Source of the DNA: Dipylidium caninum
Taxonomy: Eukaryota > Platyhelminthes > Cestoda > Cyclophyllidea > Dipylidiidae
DNA length: 64,000 bases
Direction of reading: 5' to 3'
NCBI GenBank assembly: GCA_017562135.1
Contig: QEYB01000448.1
Span: 1,736,001-1,800,000 of the forward strand
Shown here: positions 36,601-48,700 of the stretch, one piece after another
How the letters are laid out: each line of letters opens with the position of its first letter
Numbering within the stretch: position 1 is the stretch's first letter
The notes under the pieces: generated by a model
The model's input: only the letters and a program-made list of their open reading frames with translations
The model's database searches: none
Told to the model about the DNA's origin: nothing
Program-made: the position numbers and the translations under genes

Positions 36601-39600
36601 CACCGTGGCCCCACGCAAGTGTGATAAAGTCTATCGGCAAGTGGGGAGGAAAGGTTGAAAATCATACTTGTTAGATACTCAACAAACAAATCCCCGCACA
36701 GGCGATGTACAAGCTGAAGTGGGTCCAAGCAGTCGGGGCCAATTAAACACTACGGCTTCATGTATTAAGGCAACATGATTGCCAGAAAGAAAAAATGCAT
36801 TTGCATGCCTGACGAGTGGGCCATAGGAACTGTTGGGCAAATTGCGTAAGATGACGTAACGAGGATACGGAGCATGACCCAATCTCATGTATTTCGAGAA
36901 TGTAGCATAAAAGTGTTCCAAGAAAAAACATTTTCAAAACTGTGAAGGACACATTTTCAGCACTTTGGGAACGCAATTGAAAGATTGCACCAAAAAGTAA
37001 GGATTGATGATAAAAAATCTCTCCGGTTAATGGACAAAAACGACACCGACTTCTAGCCTCGAAATCCACATTGTGATGCACTTTTTAACATAAGAGGATT
37101 TGGTATTTCTATAACCTAAGCTTCATTAACACAGAATATGCACTTTCCCATTCGTCAATACGCAATAAATATATGGCAACAATAGCACTCTATTAAAAAA
37201 TGCTCACACAATAGATTCATCTACGATTAAGGCGGTTCAATGTGGGAGGAATTTTGAAGATTAACCAGATAATACTGGGTAAAAAATACAATAGTGGTTA
37301 TGATTGAGCGAAATGACGAAAGACTTCTTTGAAATATAGAAATCGAGAGAATTTTCCACAAAGCTAATATTACATCTGTTCCAATAACATTTCTAACCAC
37401 CCAGAGTTGTCTACGCAATTTGTGTCTCAACTTCGCGGCATAGTCCTGCCAACGATTGCATATAATAAATGGGAATTTGAAGCACGAGTCTATTTCATTG
37501 CGATTTTAGAGGTGACTTTCGACCCTAATTTAGATCGTGGAATAAAGTGATTAAATAAGCTTTGCTTTATTTAATGAAATATCACTGCTTCGAAAATTAT
37601 CCCATAAATCCATTGGAGGCGCTCTAGCATAAATCATGAGTTACTTTACCAAGTAAAAATTATAATTTTCACGAGGAGTTTAAAATGCAGCACCTTGGCT
37701 TATAAGTAAAGCGCAACTCATTAAAATTTTTCGCTGTAACAAAACTACTGATTTTGAAAACATATACGAGGGAGGGGGGAAGGGGACTTTTAAAGTGAAG
37801 TTACAATGCGTCCTCAGTTAATAATAGCGACAAAATTTCCAAAAAATTTATTTTTCACACCAAAATTACAGATTGTTGGGTAAAAAATACCGATTAGAGT
37901 CAAGAAAATATGGAATTCTTGGGGCGTAAATATTTATAACTAACCGGTCTCATCGAGTTCGTCGTCCGCGAACTATGTAACGTTAAAGTCCCAAAACAAT
38001 AAAACTGGAAAGGTGAAACAACGCAGCAAGCAGTCTTACTAAATTAAAATATGTGCGAAGATTAAGCAATGGGAAATGTATTTGTTTACACCGAACTGCA
38101 CATGTACTAGACTTTTAAAAGTTCATTTAATTGTTTATATAAGCATGTTGTGATTGAATGAAAAGAAAAATAAAAGAGTAAACAAAAACAGGATTACTTG
38201 AACTAATAAACGTAAAGTAAAAGAGCACCGCAGAAGAAAAATAGCCGAATGAAAATAATCGAATCTCACAAAATGCGATTTTAATATAAAGGGGATGTGC
38301 CTACAGACTAGTAAAACCATTTCCATGCATTAATTTTCAAAAGTTAGAAGAGCTCTCATATTAAACGAACATCTGAGGAAAAATACGTAATAGAAATAAA
38401 AATTCACCATTAACTGGCCGCCTATGACGTAAACATTTTAGCAGTGGTGGACAAATACTCGATAATTTAACAGATAATAAAAATAGTGAGCTCCAAAGAT
38501 ATTTCAGGAGTCAGGTTGATATTTAACTTGGACGCCCGTCTAAAAGACGAGGAACAAAAGAAAAGAATATTGAACATCATGTGATTAGCTATTGCGTAAA
38601 CTGTCACGAACAAATCAGTGTTTGAATTAGAAGGAAGATTACAATAATAGAAAACTTGGAAGATTAAGGACATAAAACGAGGTTAACAAGTGCGATAACC
38701 CGGAAATACCGAAAGCAGCCCTATAACATCAAGGCCTAGCTCACTACAATAACGTGCATAAAGTTATTTAAGGAAGATAAATAAAAAGAGGTATTGGTAA
38801 CCATATTACTTAAAAATTAATGAAGTATAGCAATCACGTGTGCGCGAACCAAATCTAAAAAATCCATAAATCCATTATTAGCACGTAAATTTACGTGTAT
38901 GCAATAATCCAGATGCAACGGATTTTATAGAAAAGAATTGATCTAGTGATGGGGCGAAGATGGAGACAACGGGTTTGAATGGGTTGCATATTGAAGACGA
39001 TGCAATTAGGAAGGAAAAGCACGATGTTACGTCCGACAAATTCTGTTAACATTCAAAGATATTTCTAACAACCATCACAACACAAATGTTTCAAAAGAAA
39101 TGGTAATTAGGAGATATCGTCATCTGAATAGTGTTCTGTACCAGATACATGGTTTAAATTGGCAAAAGCCAGATGACTAGGTTTTTGGTAAAACGAATTG
39201 TTAGTAAAACAGAGCAGTCGTTTGCGTAAAATATAGATCTGAGGGTGTGCAATTAAAAGAAAAAAAATGAACTTAAAACAAGCGCCGGGGAATTTGAAGC
39301 TTTAACAACTATTAGTTGCCACCAACTGACGAGTAAAGTACGTGACATCCCAAACAGTGCAGCATCACAAAAGGTCATTGAGAGTGAGAACTCCAGTTAT
39401 AAGCTTTCCTTTTGAAAAAAATGACAAATAAGCCGACTATAAGGGTAAAATAATACAAAAACGAAAAATATGTACACAAGCCAGGATGGCTGAAGACATG
39501 CAACTCAACAAGATAACAGAATAAAATAGAAACGGGTGGCATAAATTCAGGCTAAAAATGTAAAAATTTAACAGAGACGAAACGCACTTAGGGCAGAAAG

Positions 39601-40279
39601 GGCGGTTGCCGCAACACACCACACACGCTAGAGCGTAAGCGCGACTGATTCCAGCGCTTACGTAAGCCGACCTTCTGGTTAAACTTTGAAATAGTATAAG
39701 GAACGTATTATTGGTATAAATGACAATTTATGATACTGTGTATTAAACATCCCAGAAATGTTTTAAATTTGTATGCTTTAATTTATACACAAGGTTTTGA
39801 TAATTTGTATTTAATTTTAGCAGTATTATTTTTAACATGAAAGAAATTTTCAGAGTATAAGATAACCGTCGAGCAGTCCTACTGAACAGTTAGCGACGCC
39901 AGCTACCTTATCCGTAATCGTATTTTACACTTAAGCACCTCCCTCTCAACCGCATTTAACAAACCCCACCCCCACCCAGGCCACATGGCAAAATCAACTC
40001 AGAATCGGCTTAACCAGGCATCAGCAACCCCTATACAGCTCGAACAATCCCTAAACACCACACCAATGAAGAAAACGCGGCGATACAATGAATGCGACCC
40101 AAGAGTCATAGCAACCTGATAGCTAAATAAAGCTTAAATCCACCGATGCCGACCACCAGAAATTTCGCTCCATAAAGACCTATAATTTGACTTACTTAGG
40201 CTCTTCCTAAGAAGGTAAAAGAATTCTGGGTGCTAACTAACACGATTATAACCAAATTACTAATTAGATACCATACTAA
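33657..40279. other. AT-rich region, no gene recognised
   Basis: About 6.6 kb of increasingly AT-rich sequence. It should contain upstream exons of the gene ending at 33374, but the candidate frames (for example minus 33577-34017, 36758-37081) carry no motif and no clean phase-consistent splice pairs. No tRNA, repeat family or transposon frame was recognised. Confidence 0.45.
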
Positions 40280-40285
40280 TTTATT
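40280..40285 (-). terminator. GARS poly(A) signal
   Basis: Plus-strand tttatt is AATAAA on the minus strand, about 27 bp after the GARS stop codon at 40312-40314. The position is short but suitable for cleavage soon after. Confidence 0.55.
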
Positions 40286-40311
40286 AATTAAAAGAGAAAA
40301 CTCAAGGCCTA

Positions 40312-43300
40312 TCAACATTTGCTGGCCTCCTGTTGCTCAAAGATAGGATAATTTGCAAGAGCGTCACTCCAGGAGACTAGTCCATTTGCCAGATCGCTAA
40401 CCAAATCGGGCAAATCCTCAATCTATGAAGAAACAGGAAGCGCATAGTGGAAGATTACATAGCCAATTTCACGATAATAGAGCAATATTTGGAGCAAGGG
40501 TTGACAAACACTCACCGGAACACGAATCTGTTTCATGGTGTCACGTTCCCGCAGAGTGGCGGAGGGAGGTTTTCGATTTACGGTATCGAAGTCGATGGTG
40601 ATCCCGTAGGGAATGGCAATTTGATCTGTGCGTGCGTAGCGACGACCAATGGATCCAGCACTTTCATCCACACGGTGAGAAACACCCGCGCGTGTCAGCT
40701 CTTCAGCTAAGAGTATAAGGCAATAAACTTAACGTTACTTGCAACAACAAAACATTGAGATAATAAGCAACATCTCATCAGTTGAGAATAAAGCTAAGTC
40801 TAAAATCACTTCATATTTAGTCATGCTAATGCGATAAAGACAATTGTATTTTACACAATTGTCGCACAAATGGCACAAAGTCAGGATGGGCAGACAGCGG
40901 AAGAACTGAGCACTTGTAGGGCGCGATGATAGGCGGCAATGAGAGGAACTGGAAGTGAAAACGGAAGTGTGATATCAATTAAAAAAATACAGCAGACAAA
41001 TCGCAGATAATGCGATTGACAAGGAAATTTAAATGCCCCTTTACTTATTCACAAACATAAGTAACAAAAGTAGTCTAAACAAGTAAAATCTGGTCAGATG
41101 ACAATGTAAAAAATATCACACTTTTCATAAACTAAGGGAAATTTCGTACGGTTCTCTGTTCGTCATTGTCTCGTGTGTGGAAATTTTGTTCCAGAATGGA
41201 GTACATGATGCGACCAATTCCGAAGGACGGCTCAATTACACTGGGTACAATTTCCTCAACTGTGTAAAGAACAACACGGTGTCAAACATGAAGCTAACAA
41301 GTTCTTGGACGTGGTCTTATTGTTTACCATGGACGCGCACATCCTCCTCCTTTATCGATAACATTTCGGAAGTGATTTCAAATTGTGATCCATTAACGGA
41401 GAGAACGTAGCTCCTACAACGGTTTTGAATTTATCACATTAGCAACTCTCTTGGATTATTAGCACATTAAAAGCTTAGATTGAGAAAAGCACACGGAAGT
41501 TGTCAATAAAAGAATTATTTGTTCAAGCGAAACGAGGCATACTAAAAAGTACCCTGTTCTAGCTAACTGTTCCTTAATTGCGAGGCTTTCTTCCCGAGAG
41601 GAGGATTCAAGGGCCTCCATTATACGACCGGCTTCGCGACGAAAAGTCTTGCCGATCTTCGCTTTATTAGGCGCACATCGTACCATGCTCACAGTTTTCT
41701 ACGAACCAATAAATACAAGAGCAGTGATGCACAATATACTTTTTAATTACATATTGCAGACATAGATAGAGCTTGATGAAACCTCTACTTAGGCCCACTT
41801 TAAATAATCGTTCTTAAATCCCTTTCCTATAAGTAACATCAAAACGAAAGCTCCATCAGTTTCGAAAAAAAATAATGAAGTTCTGAAAAAAACGATACTT
41901 CCAAGAAGGGCAATTGAAAGTCTGGTAAAAGAAAGTTGCTTTTGATTAAGAAGGAAAGAAGCAGAATCGATAACCAAGAACTCACCGGTTCGGGAAGAGC
42001 TTTCTCAGCCACAAGACGTACACCAGTAGCTTTATGGTGTTGGCTGAGGTCATAACAACTGCGGTCCGCACAACCCACACACTCAATCCATCCGTAAGAG
42101 GTAAGGCATTCCGCATCCCAGCAGTCAGTTGCGTAATGGGCCATTTCGTTTTTCATGTGTTGCCGAAAGCGGCACCTGTCCGGTTTGATACCCACCATAT
42201 ATAGGAAGAGGAAAATGCGTCCCATGAAGTATGCCAATGTTTCATTAGCAATTATCCCCTATCACAGAATAAAAAGAATTTCTTATTGTAAAAGAGGTTT
42301 AATCACCGGTACGTTGCCCCTAAATGCGGCTACTACTGAAAAGGTGCTTTTTAGTGACTGCTGCAGCCAACTGAGAAACCTATTTCCTTTGAAGAATGAC
42401 TAAATGCGGAAAGGCATTTAATTCAGCCTTATTGACAACATTCATAAGCATTTTTATAAGTAGGAAAATGAGTTGTCCACAAATGTCCAAATCAGGACCA
42501 TGTAAATTACGCCTTTATTAGGAGAAGCTCTACAATTGCGAAAATAAAAAAAAGCATCATATGCGGTCGTATGTATCTGATCACAATAACGTTCTTATTA
42601 ACAATCTACCTTTAAAGAGACTTATTAAAATATCTCAAGGGTACAGATTAGAAGAGAAGTTATTAGGATAAGGGTTTCGTACTGCACGATATTTTCAGTG
42701 AAATCTACACTTCTATGCTTTAATTTCAGTACCCACAAATTCAGTGAAGTAGGTTATAAGTACAACCTTCGAGTTCTTCAATTGTATCCTCAATAGGGTA
42801 AAGGAATTTGCCGCTATTTCGAGTAGACGTTCTGACGGATATTGATAAAATTAATATGACTGTTTGAGGGACAACTGCGTCCATCGCCAATTACATGGTT
42901 GATGTATCCTTGTAGGAACCAAGTTTCAGTTGTAGATGTCATAACACCAACTACATAATTGACTTAGATCCCAATCCAAAGTCCGGATCATTAATTGAAC
43001 TTACAAAGTAAAATTTGACAGTCCAGTTAGAATGATAGCACAAATAGTGGATGGGTGTGGCACCAGAACAAAATAAGGCCAAACAACAACCAACCTGAGC
43101 GACGGCTTCTTGAAGCGTGATCTCTCGAACTGATTTGCCATCCATTTGATCGCAGGCTGAGAAGAGAGGAAGTCTTAAATTGGAATATCGTGAAAACTTG
43201 GGATGAGACTTGTCCTTGGGATCCACGAAATATTCAATCTCGGCCATTGTAAATTCGCGCACTCTGATTAAGCCAGAACGTGGGCTAATTTCATTTCTGA

Positions 43301-44578
43301 ATGCGGATCCGATTTGAGCTGCACCGAAAGGTAACCGACCTTGGTTGAACTGTAACAGGCGTTGGAAGTTCACGAAAATCCCCTGTGCCGTTTCGGGCCT
43401 TAGAAACCTAAATTACGACAAAATAACTAATTTTCTAAGTCCGATCTATTGTTATATATTGATCATCAATAATTACTAGAAAACGATTATTGCGTTGATT
43501 GTGATACTGGAGAGGCAAATAATGCAGACGAGAACACGTACCCCACATATTGTCCAGTTGGTCCAATGGATGTAGAAAACATCAGATTAAATTTTTGCGA
43601 AGGCGTAAGATCATTTTTGGTAACGGGTGATTTGATGGCGTAACGAGTGACTAACTCGTCGAGTTGAGCAGTACCATAACTACTTAGCTGTAAGGATTAA
43701 TAAAAAAATGATAGAAAACTAATAATTCGTTAAATCACCTCCGACATGCATTTGTCGATTTCCCTTATTTCCGCGTCACTGGTTCCTTTGAGTGCACGCT
43801 TAGCCTTAAGTTCCGCCTCAATGAGATGATCGGCCCGAAAACATTCTCCAGTCTGTATATCACGAACCATATAATCTGTGAAACGTTCCAAATGGCCAGA
43901 TGACTTCAAAACGCATTCGGGAGTTAACATAGAGCAATCAACTTCCAAAAGTTGCTCCTCGAGAACAAAGAATTGGCGCCAAGCAGCCAATAAATTAGCC
44001 TTTATAGCGCACCCTGTAGGACCGTAATCATAGAGGCCTTGTACCCCTATAAGAAATTGTGTCAAAACCCTTCACTAAAAAATGCAGCACACACCCTACC
44101 TCCATAAATTGAGAACGATTGATCGTATACGAATCTCTGCTTAAGCAAATCTTCAAGTTTTGTACGATCTATCTTGTGTTCCTGTTTGGTCAGTTCCAAT
44201 TCCTAGAGGCATAATAAGTTCGAGAAGTAAGCTCAACTTTCTCCTCGAGCAATTTCTTTCTAGCCTTAAGTTCCGCGACGGCGCACTTAATCTCTAGATC
44301 TTTCGCTTGTTCGGCTTTGAGACGTCGCACGATGTCACCCTGAACTCGTAAAATTCAAGAAATATACTTGCCTGGGCCTGAACACTAGCGCGAAATGGGG
44401 CCAGAGCACTTTCAATGTCTGCCATTTTATTAGTAAATAAATGATTATTTAAGTATGATTCGAAAACAGAATTGCACCAGTAGTGATATGAATTGCTATT
44501 GGCAGCAAAAACTCGTGAAATACGATTCGCGAGCACCAAAATGCGACTAGACACACGCGCGTAGACGCCAATGAGCAT
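40312..44578 (-). CDS. GARS1: glycyl-tRNA synthetase, dual cytosolic/mitochondrial
   Basis: A class II alpha2 enzyme that charges tRNA-Gly. Exons: 44372-44425 (to 44578 for the long form), 44238-44339, 44100-44202, 43739-44046, 43542-43687, 43095-43407, 41986-42258, 41553-41698, 41328-41413, 41150-41259, 40855-40948, 40516-40706, 40312-40422. They total exactly 679 codons from the ATG at 44425, all in phase. Order: WHEP domain ([23 protein letters not shown]), catalytic core with [18 protein letters not shown], motif 2 region [10 protein letters not shown] and [37 protein letters not shown], motif 3 [13 protein letters not shown], then the anticodon domain ([32 protein letters not shown]). 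A second in-frame ATG at 44578 adds 51 residues rich in Arg and Ser with no acidic residue for the first 40 or so ([20 protein letters not shown]), a typical mitochondrial presequence. Human GARS1 also makes both forms from two starts. Two 5' introns are only 32 and 35 bp. Confidence 0.97.
40839..40863. repeat. 9-bp palindrome over a GARS 5' splice site
   Basis: gacaattgt, loop attttac, acaattgtc: a perfect 9-bp stem. The donor GT (minus strand, 40854-40853) falls in the loop and the last nine exon bases form one stem arm, so the pre-mRNA could fold around this splice site. May be chance. Confidence 0.55.
44340..44371 (-). other. 32-bp GC-AG intron in GARS
   Basis: On the minus strand the exon ends CAG and the intron starts gcaagta and ends gagttcag. 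Using the nearby GT instead would put a TGA directly after the junction. GC-AG splicing joins the start exon (SVQAQ) to the WHEP domain (GDIVRRL) in phase. Confidence 0.85.
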
Positions 44579-44655
44579 AGACACCAAAGTGGCCTTAGAC
44601 GATCGCACAAATCACACACAACATTTCTCGCGACTTTGAATAACTGGAGTGACAA

Positions 44656-44693
44656 ATATATGTACATATACATATATATATATATATATATAT
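44656..44693. repeat. (TA)n microsatellite upstream of GARS
   Basis: atatatgtacatatacatatata passing into pure TA repeats, in the 1.2-kb divergent promoter region between GARS (-) and DDX42 (+). Confidence 0.9.
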
Positions 44694-45730
44694 GCACATT
44701 AATTTTATATCTCGAACTTGTATACTGAAAGGGGACCAAGCCGCACAATTGTAAAATGGATTAGTTTCAAAACGACATGCTGGTTCAATAAACATTTTTA
44801 TGGAGGGGCATCTGCGTATGAAAATGGCGATATATGTGTGAAGCGGCTGCATTGATCTTACAAAAATGACCCGAAAATAACCGGCGGAAGGTCAAACTTG
44901 CGGGAACAAGTGAGAAGATTGATGCCCTTTATGTTAAGTGCACCGTTTCATCCAAAATCACTAACCGTGAGCTTCTAACTATAAGTACGGATGATTTTCT
45001 CAGGTGCGACAACTTAATAGATAAAACAGCACGTCCTATCCGGAATTACTAAGAACTTAGCTTGAAATAGCACAGCCTCCTAAGGGCCCATATTCGAAAA
45101 ACAATCTTCTGCCAAATGTTCCTTTTGATTGCACAGTGGTGGTACCAAACGATCTCTTGGGTATGAATGGCTGCGAGAAGATGGTCTATATTATCGACAG
45201 AAAGGTGTAATTTAAATGTTAAATTTGACTATGTTGAAAAACTAGTCTAACTAGTTAAATCGTGCCGATAAGCGCTGACAACAAATCACTTGAGCACAAT
45301 TTCTACTTGCAATAACTTTGATTTCTCCTTAATTCAAGTCACATACGTCACAGAATTTGTGCAAATGTTCGAAAAAGTCTGTTAAATCGTGGGCTTTCTG
45401 GACCGTGGTATTACAAGCATGACGTGAATTTCATTGACCCACATTGTTTGAGGTTCTGTATTTTTCCATACCATTTCGTCCAATCGTTGATCACCTTTGC
45501 GTAGCTTCATGGTGTTTGTCACTGCTGGTTGATCTTTCACTTGGCCTGTGCACTCCATTCACTCAGGACAAGTTTTTAGCCTCTTACTGTTAAATGTGGG
45601 TTTTTAATTTTTCAGTCAACTTGAAATTGCAGAACTTGTAGTGACTCATTTTTTAAGTTTTATTATGCACTTATAAATTTCCAGTTCTCTGTCACATTAT
45701 ATTGTTCTATTTTTACGTATTGAAACCTGT
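44694..45730. promoter_or_regulatory. divergent GARS/DDX42 promoter region
   Basis: The two housekeeping genes start 1.17 kb apart on opposite strands, so this gap must contain both promoters. It is AT-rich, without a CpG-rich core, and no defined element can be pointed to. Confidence 0.4.
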
Positions 45731-45734
45731 GCGG

Positions 45735-45746
45735 TTAAATTTTTAG
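45735..45746 (+). promoter_or_regulatory. splice-acceptor-like site 1 nt before DDX42 ATG
   Basis: ttaaatttttag, one t, then the ATG at 45748. As at TRMT112, this suggests a spliced-leader trans-splice acceptor or a 5' UTR intron acceptor. Confidence 0.45.
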
Positions 45747-45747
45747 T

Positions 45748-48700
45748 ATGTCTCGTCGAGGGGGCCGTTGGGGTATGAATTTTATTTCGGCCAGTGGCCC
45801 ACAATCCCATATATCGATGAATAGTTTGCAGGCTACTGAGGCGGCTGCTCGAGACTTGCATGACCGCACACAAGATCCTTCAAAAATTAGACCTTCTGCG
45901 TACCCACCACCTGCCTCCTTTGCGGGTGCACCGCCAAAGGCACAAACCTCCTTTGCGCCCTCTTACAACCCCAATAGAAGCAGTAATACGGGTTCTAGAG
46001 CCTTTTCGCATCTTGGCAAACGTCGTATGCAGGATGATGATGAGTGGGTTAAATACTACCTGTACTAAACTTTGTCTGATATTGTGTTGATATATACTTG
46101 TGGTTTTAGGGTTTTGATTCGATCAAGTTCCACTCCTATGAACGGATGGTAGATACAGACTTGATTTACGATAAACTATGAGTCTTCGCAGACCGATTAG
46201 CCTGTCTTTAACTCTGTCACCTTTCCCTAGTAACGTGACGTAGTTTAACTGAAGTATTTTATCTGAGTGGTGAACTACTTCACATTCTCATCCTGCGGCC
46301 ACTTACATCTATGGTTTATTTGGGTGGTACATACCTTTTCGGTTATTAACGTTGGCAGTTTATGTCCATGTCGCCATGGCTTTGCTTCCTTGCTGTCTCA
46401 GATGGGACCACGTCACTATGTTTAGTTAATAGTTCTGGGGCCTATGTTATTTTCAAATTAATATCAAACATAAAATTCCCCTTTAAATTGCTGATCTTGA
46501 AGCAAAATCTACGTTACACATTAAAAATTGAGTATGGCATGTTTTTTTGTCGCTTAATACCTTTAAACCAAACATAGGAGTTTGCGATAGATTATTTTGA
46601 ACACTGTGTAATAATTATCTGAATGCTTTTCTATGACAATGATTTGATGTGGCAAAACTATGCGCAAGTTTGTTGAAGGTAAGGTGATAGGTTAAACTAC
46701 CTGAATCGAGCTTACAAGATTGTTCTAGGTTTGTTTTCATGCTATTGTGTGCCTCCACTTTCTGGATAATTGCAGGCTTTTTGATGACATTTAAATTGTA
46801 TTTGAAGTAAGCGTCTTTCGGATATGGATTAAAGACCGCGCCACAACCCTATTCGGGATATCGCAACTCCAGTGAAATACATTTTTCCTTGATCTTGTAT
46901 TTGCTTTTTTCAAATAGTTGCTTATATCAACCCTATGCATTATTAACATTCTTACACATCTGGACTATATTCTTAACATTGAGTTGAAATTTTTACTTCA
47001 AAAAGCGTCAACTGTTTGAAATGCGTGAGTAATGAAATTTGAATGGAAAAATGAACTTGTACCAGCTGATTAGCCCATTTTATTTTTAGGATTCGTTTTT
47101 TTAATCAATATATGTCTTGTGGATGAGTAACTGGTAAATTTTTTTTCGTACCTGAATCGTAAATTTGTAGAATCAAACTCTTATTTTTAAACCATTTACT
47201 TTGCGTTCCCTCTATGTATATCAATGAGAAAAACAGATTGATTATACCGGACAAACTTAATAATACATTGGAGTCTTCTCTAACGTATATTAGTAATGAT
47301 CAGAATCATCAAAACTGTCTTAGACGATGCTAATTCCGGATATGACAAATAAAATGACAACAGGATATGGCATTACAATTTAAAAATTCCTGCCCGAAAG
47401 TGAGGCTGATAACCGATGGACTAACCTATACATCAGAAGGAGTGTACTTTCTTGGTCGTTAAGATATACGAAAATTTGGTTGGTGGTACATGACTTTTAT
47501 TCGCCGTTAAATCAAATGATTTATTAATGTTATGAATGTTTTTTGGTGAATTACTCGTTTTTTTTCTTATCATTCTAGGTAATTGGTTTTATTGAAAGCA
47601 ATCATATTAAAGCCTAAACTTATATTGCATACTTAAATATTCTTATTTTGGGATTTTGTTACTTTAATTTTCCCAGTTTATCCAAGTGGCTTTATTGTTA
47701 GCCTCGTTTGCCAATAAGTAACAAGACCAATTTTGGTCTTTAATTTTTTTGAGTCGCCAAGTACAGTTAATATATCATTTAGGATGTAGAGGACAGCAGC
47801 CTATACGGAACTGAGTCCATTGCGAACTAAGGGACCAAACTTGATCTTGCTCATCTTTCTAGTTATTTTAACGATGATGAGGAAAAGGACGATGAGCTTG
47901 AATACCTGCCAGCTCCGGGGAGTCCCGCTGCCCAAGGCAGTCGTGGGGGTGGTGAAAATAGAAGTCCTGTTGGGAAAAATATCGACTCGGATGACTCGGA
48001 CGATCCGTTGGACAAGTTCATGCAAGGCATTGAAGTAAGTTTGAGTTAAAAAATTACTGAAAATGAGCTTATTGCTTTATTTGCTTTTATTTTTATTTCG
48101 CAGCAAGAAGTAGATAAACTGAAGTCCGATGAAAGCAAGAAGGGGAAAGAGGATGAAAGTAAAAAAAATAAGAGGTACGTGAATGCATTTTCGAAATATA
48201 TACTTTATAAATTTGGATTTGATGAACGCTAATTTAATTGCAGAAATGTGCGCGATGATATTGAACAGGAAGATGAAATGGAAGCCTATTTGCGCTTTAT
48301 GGAGGAGAATCCTAACGTAGGCGTTATCGGTGATGAGGACGAAATTTACGAGTATGACGACGAAGGAAATGTTATTTCAATAGAAAAGAAGGTGTGGGGA
48401 AACCGTTTTTTGTTTATTTTTAGTTGATTTCTTCTTCCTCTTCGTTACTCGCTCTCACCAGTATTTACATATTACGGTGTCATGGCGATTATCTAAATTG
48501 AGCTTGCCATTTTTTTCACTTAGGCCATAGATCCCTTACCACCGGTTGACCACTCCCTTATAAACTACGCTCCATTCACTAAGAACTTCTATGTCGAACA
48601 TCCCGACATCACAGCATTGACTGAAATCGGTGTCATGGATCTGCTGAAGAAGTTGAACATACGCTTGAGCGGCATCCTACCTCCGCGGCCCGTATGCTCC

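Noticed and set aside
42155..42403. 82-codon plus-strand frame opposite a GARS exon
   Set aside because: It is antisense to the conserved [13 protein letters not shown] region and has no similarity of its own.
44294..44425. Read-through of the first GARS exon past 44372
   Set aside because: Continuing without splicing loses the WHEP start GDIVRRL and runs to a stop; the 32-bp GC-AG intron restores the full domain in phase.
47783..47862. Alternative, earlier start for DDX42 exon 2 with an in-frame TAA at 47828-47830
   Set aside because: The frame from the acceptor at 47782 hits that stop, but the acceptor at 47861-47862 has a better pyrimidine tract and joins exon 1 (DDD) to YFNDDEE in phase, matching the family. 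No stop is left.
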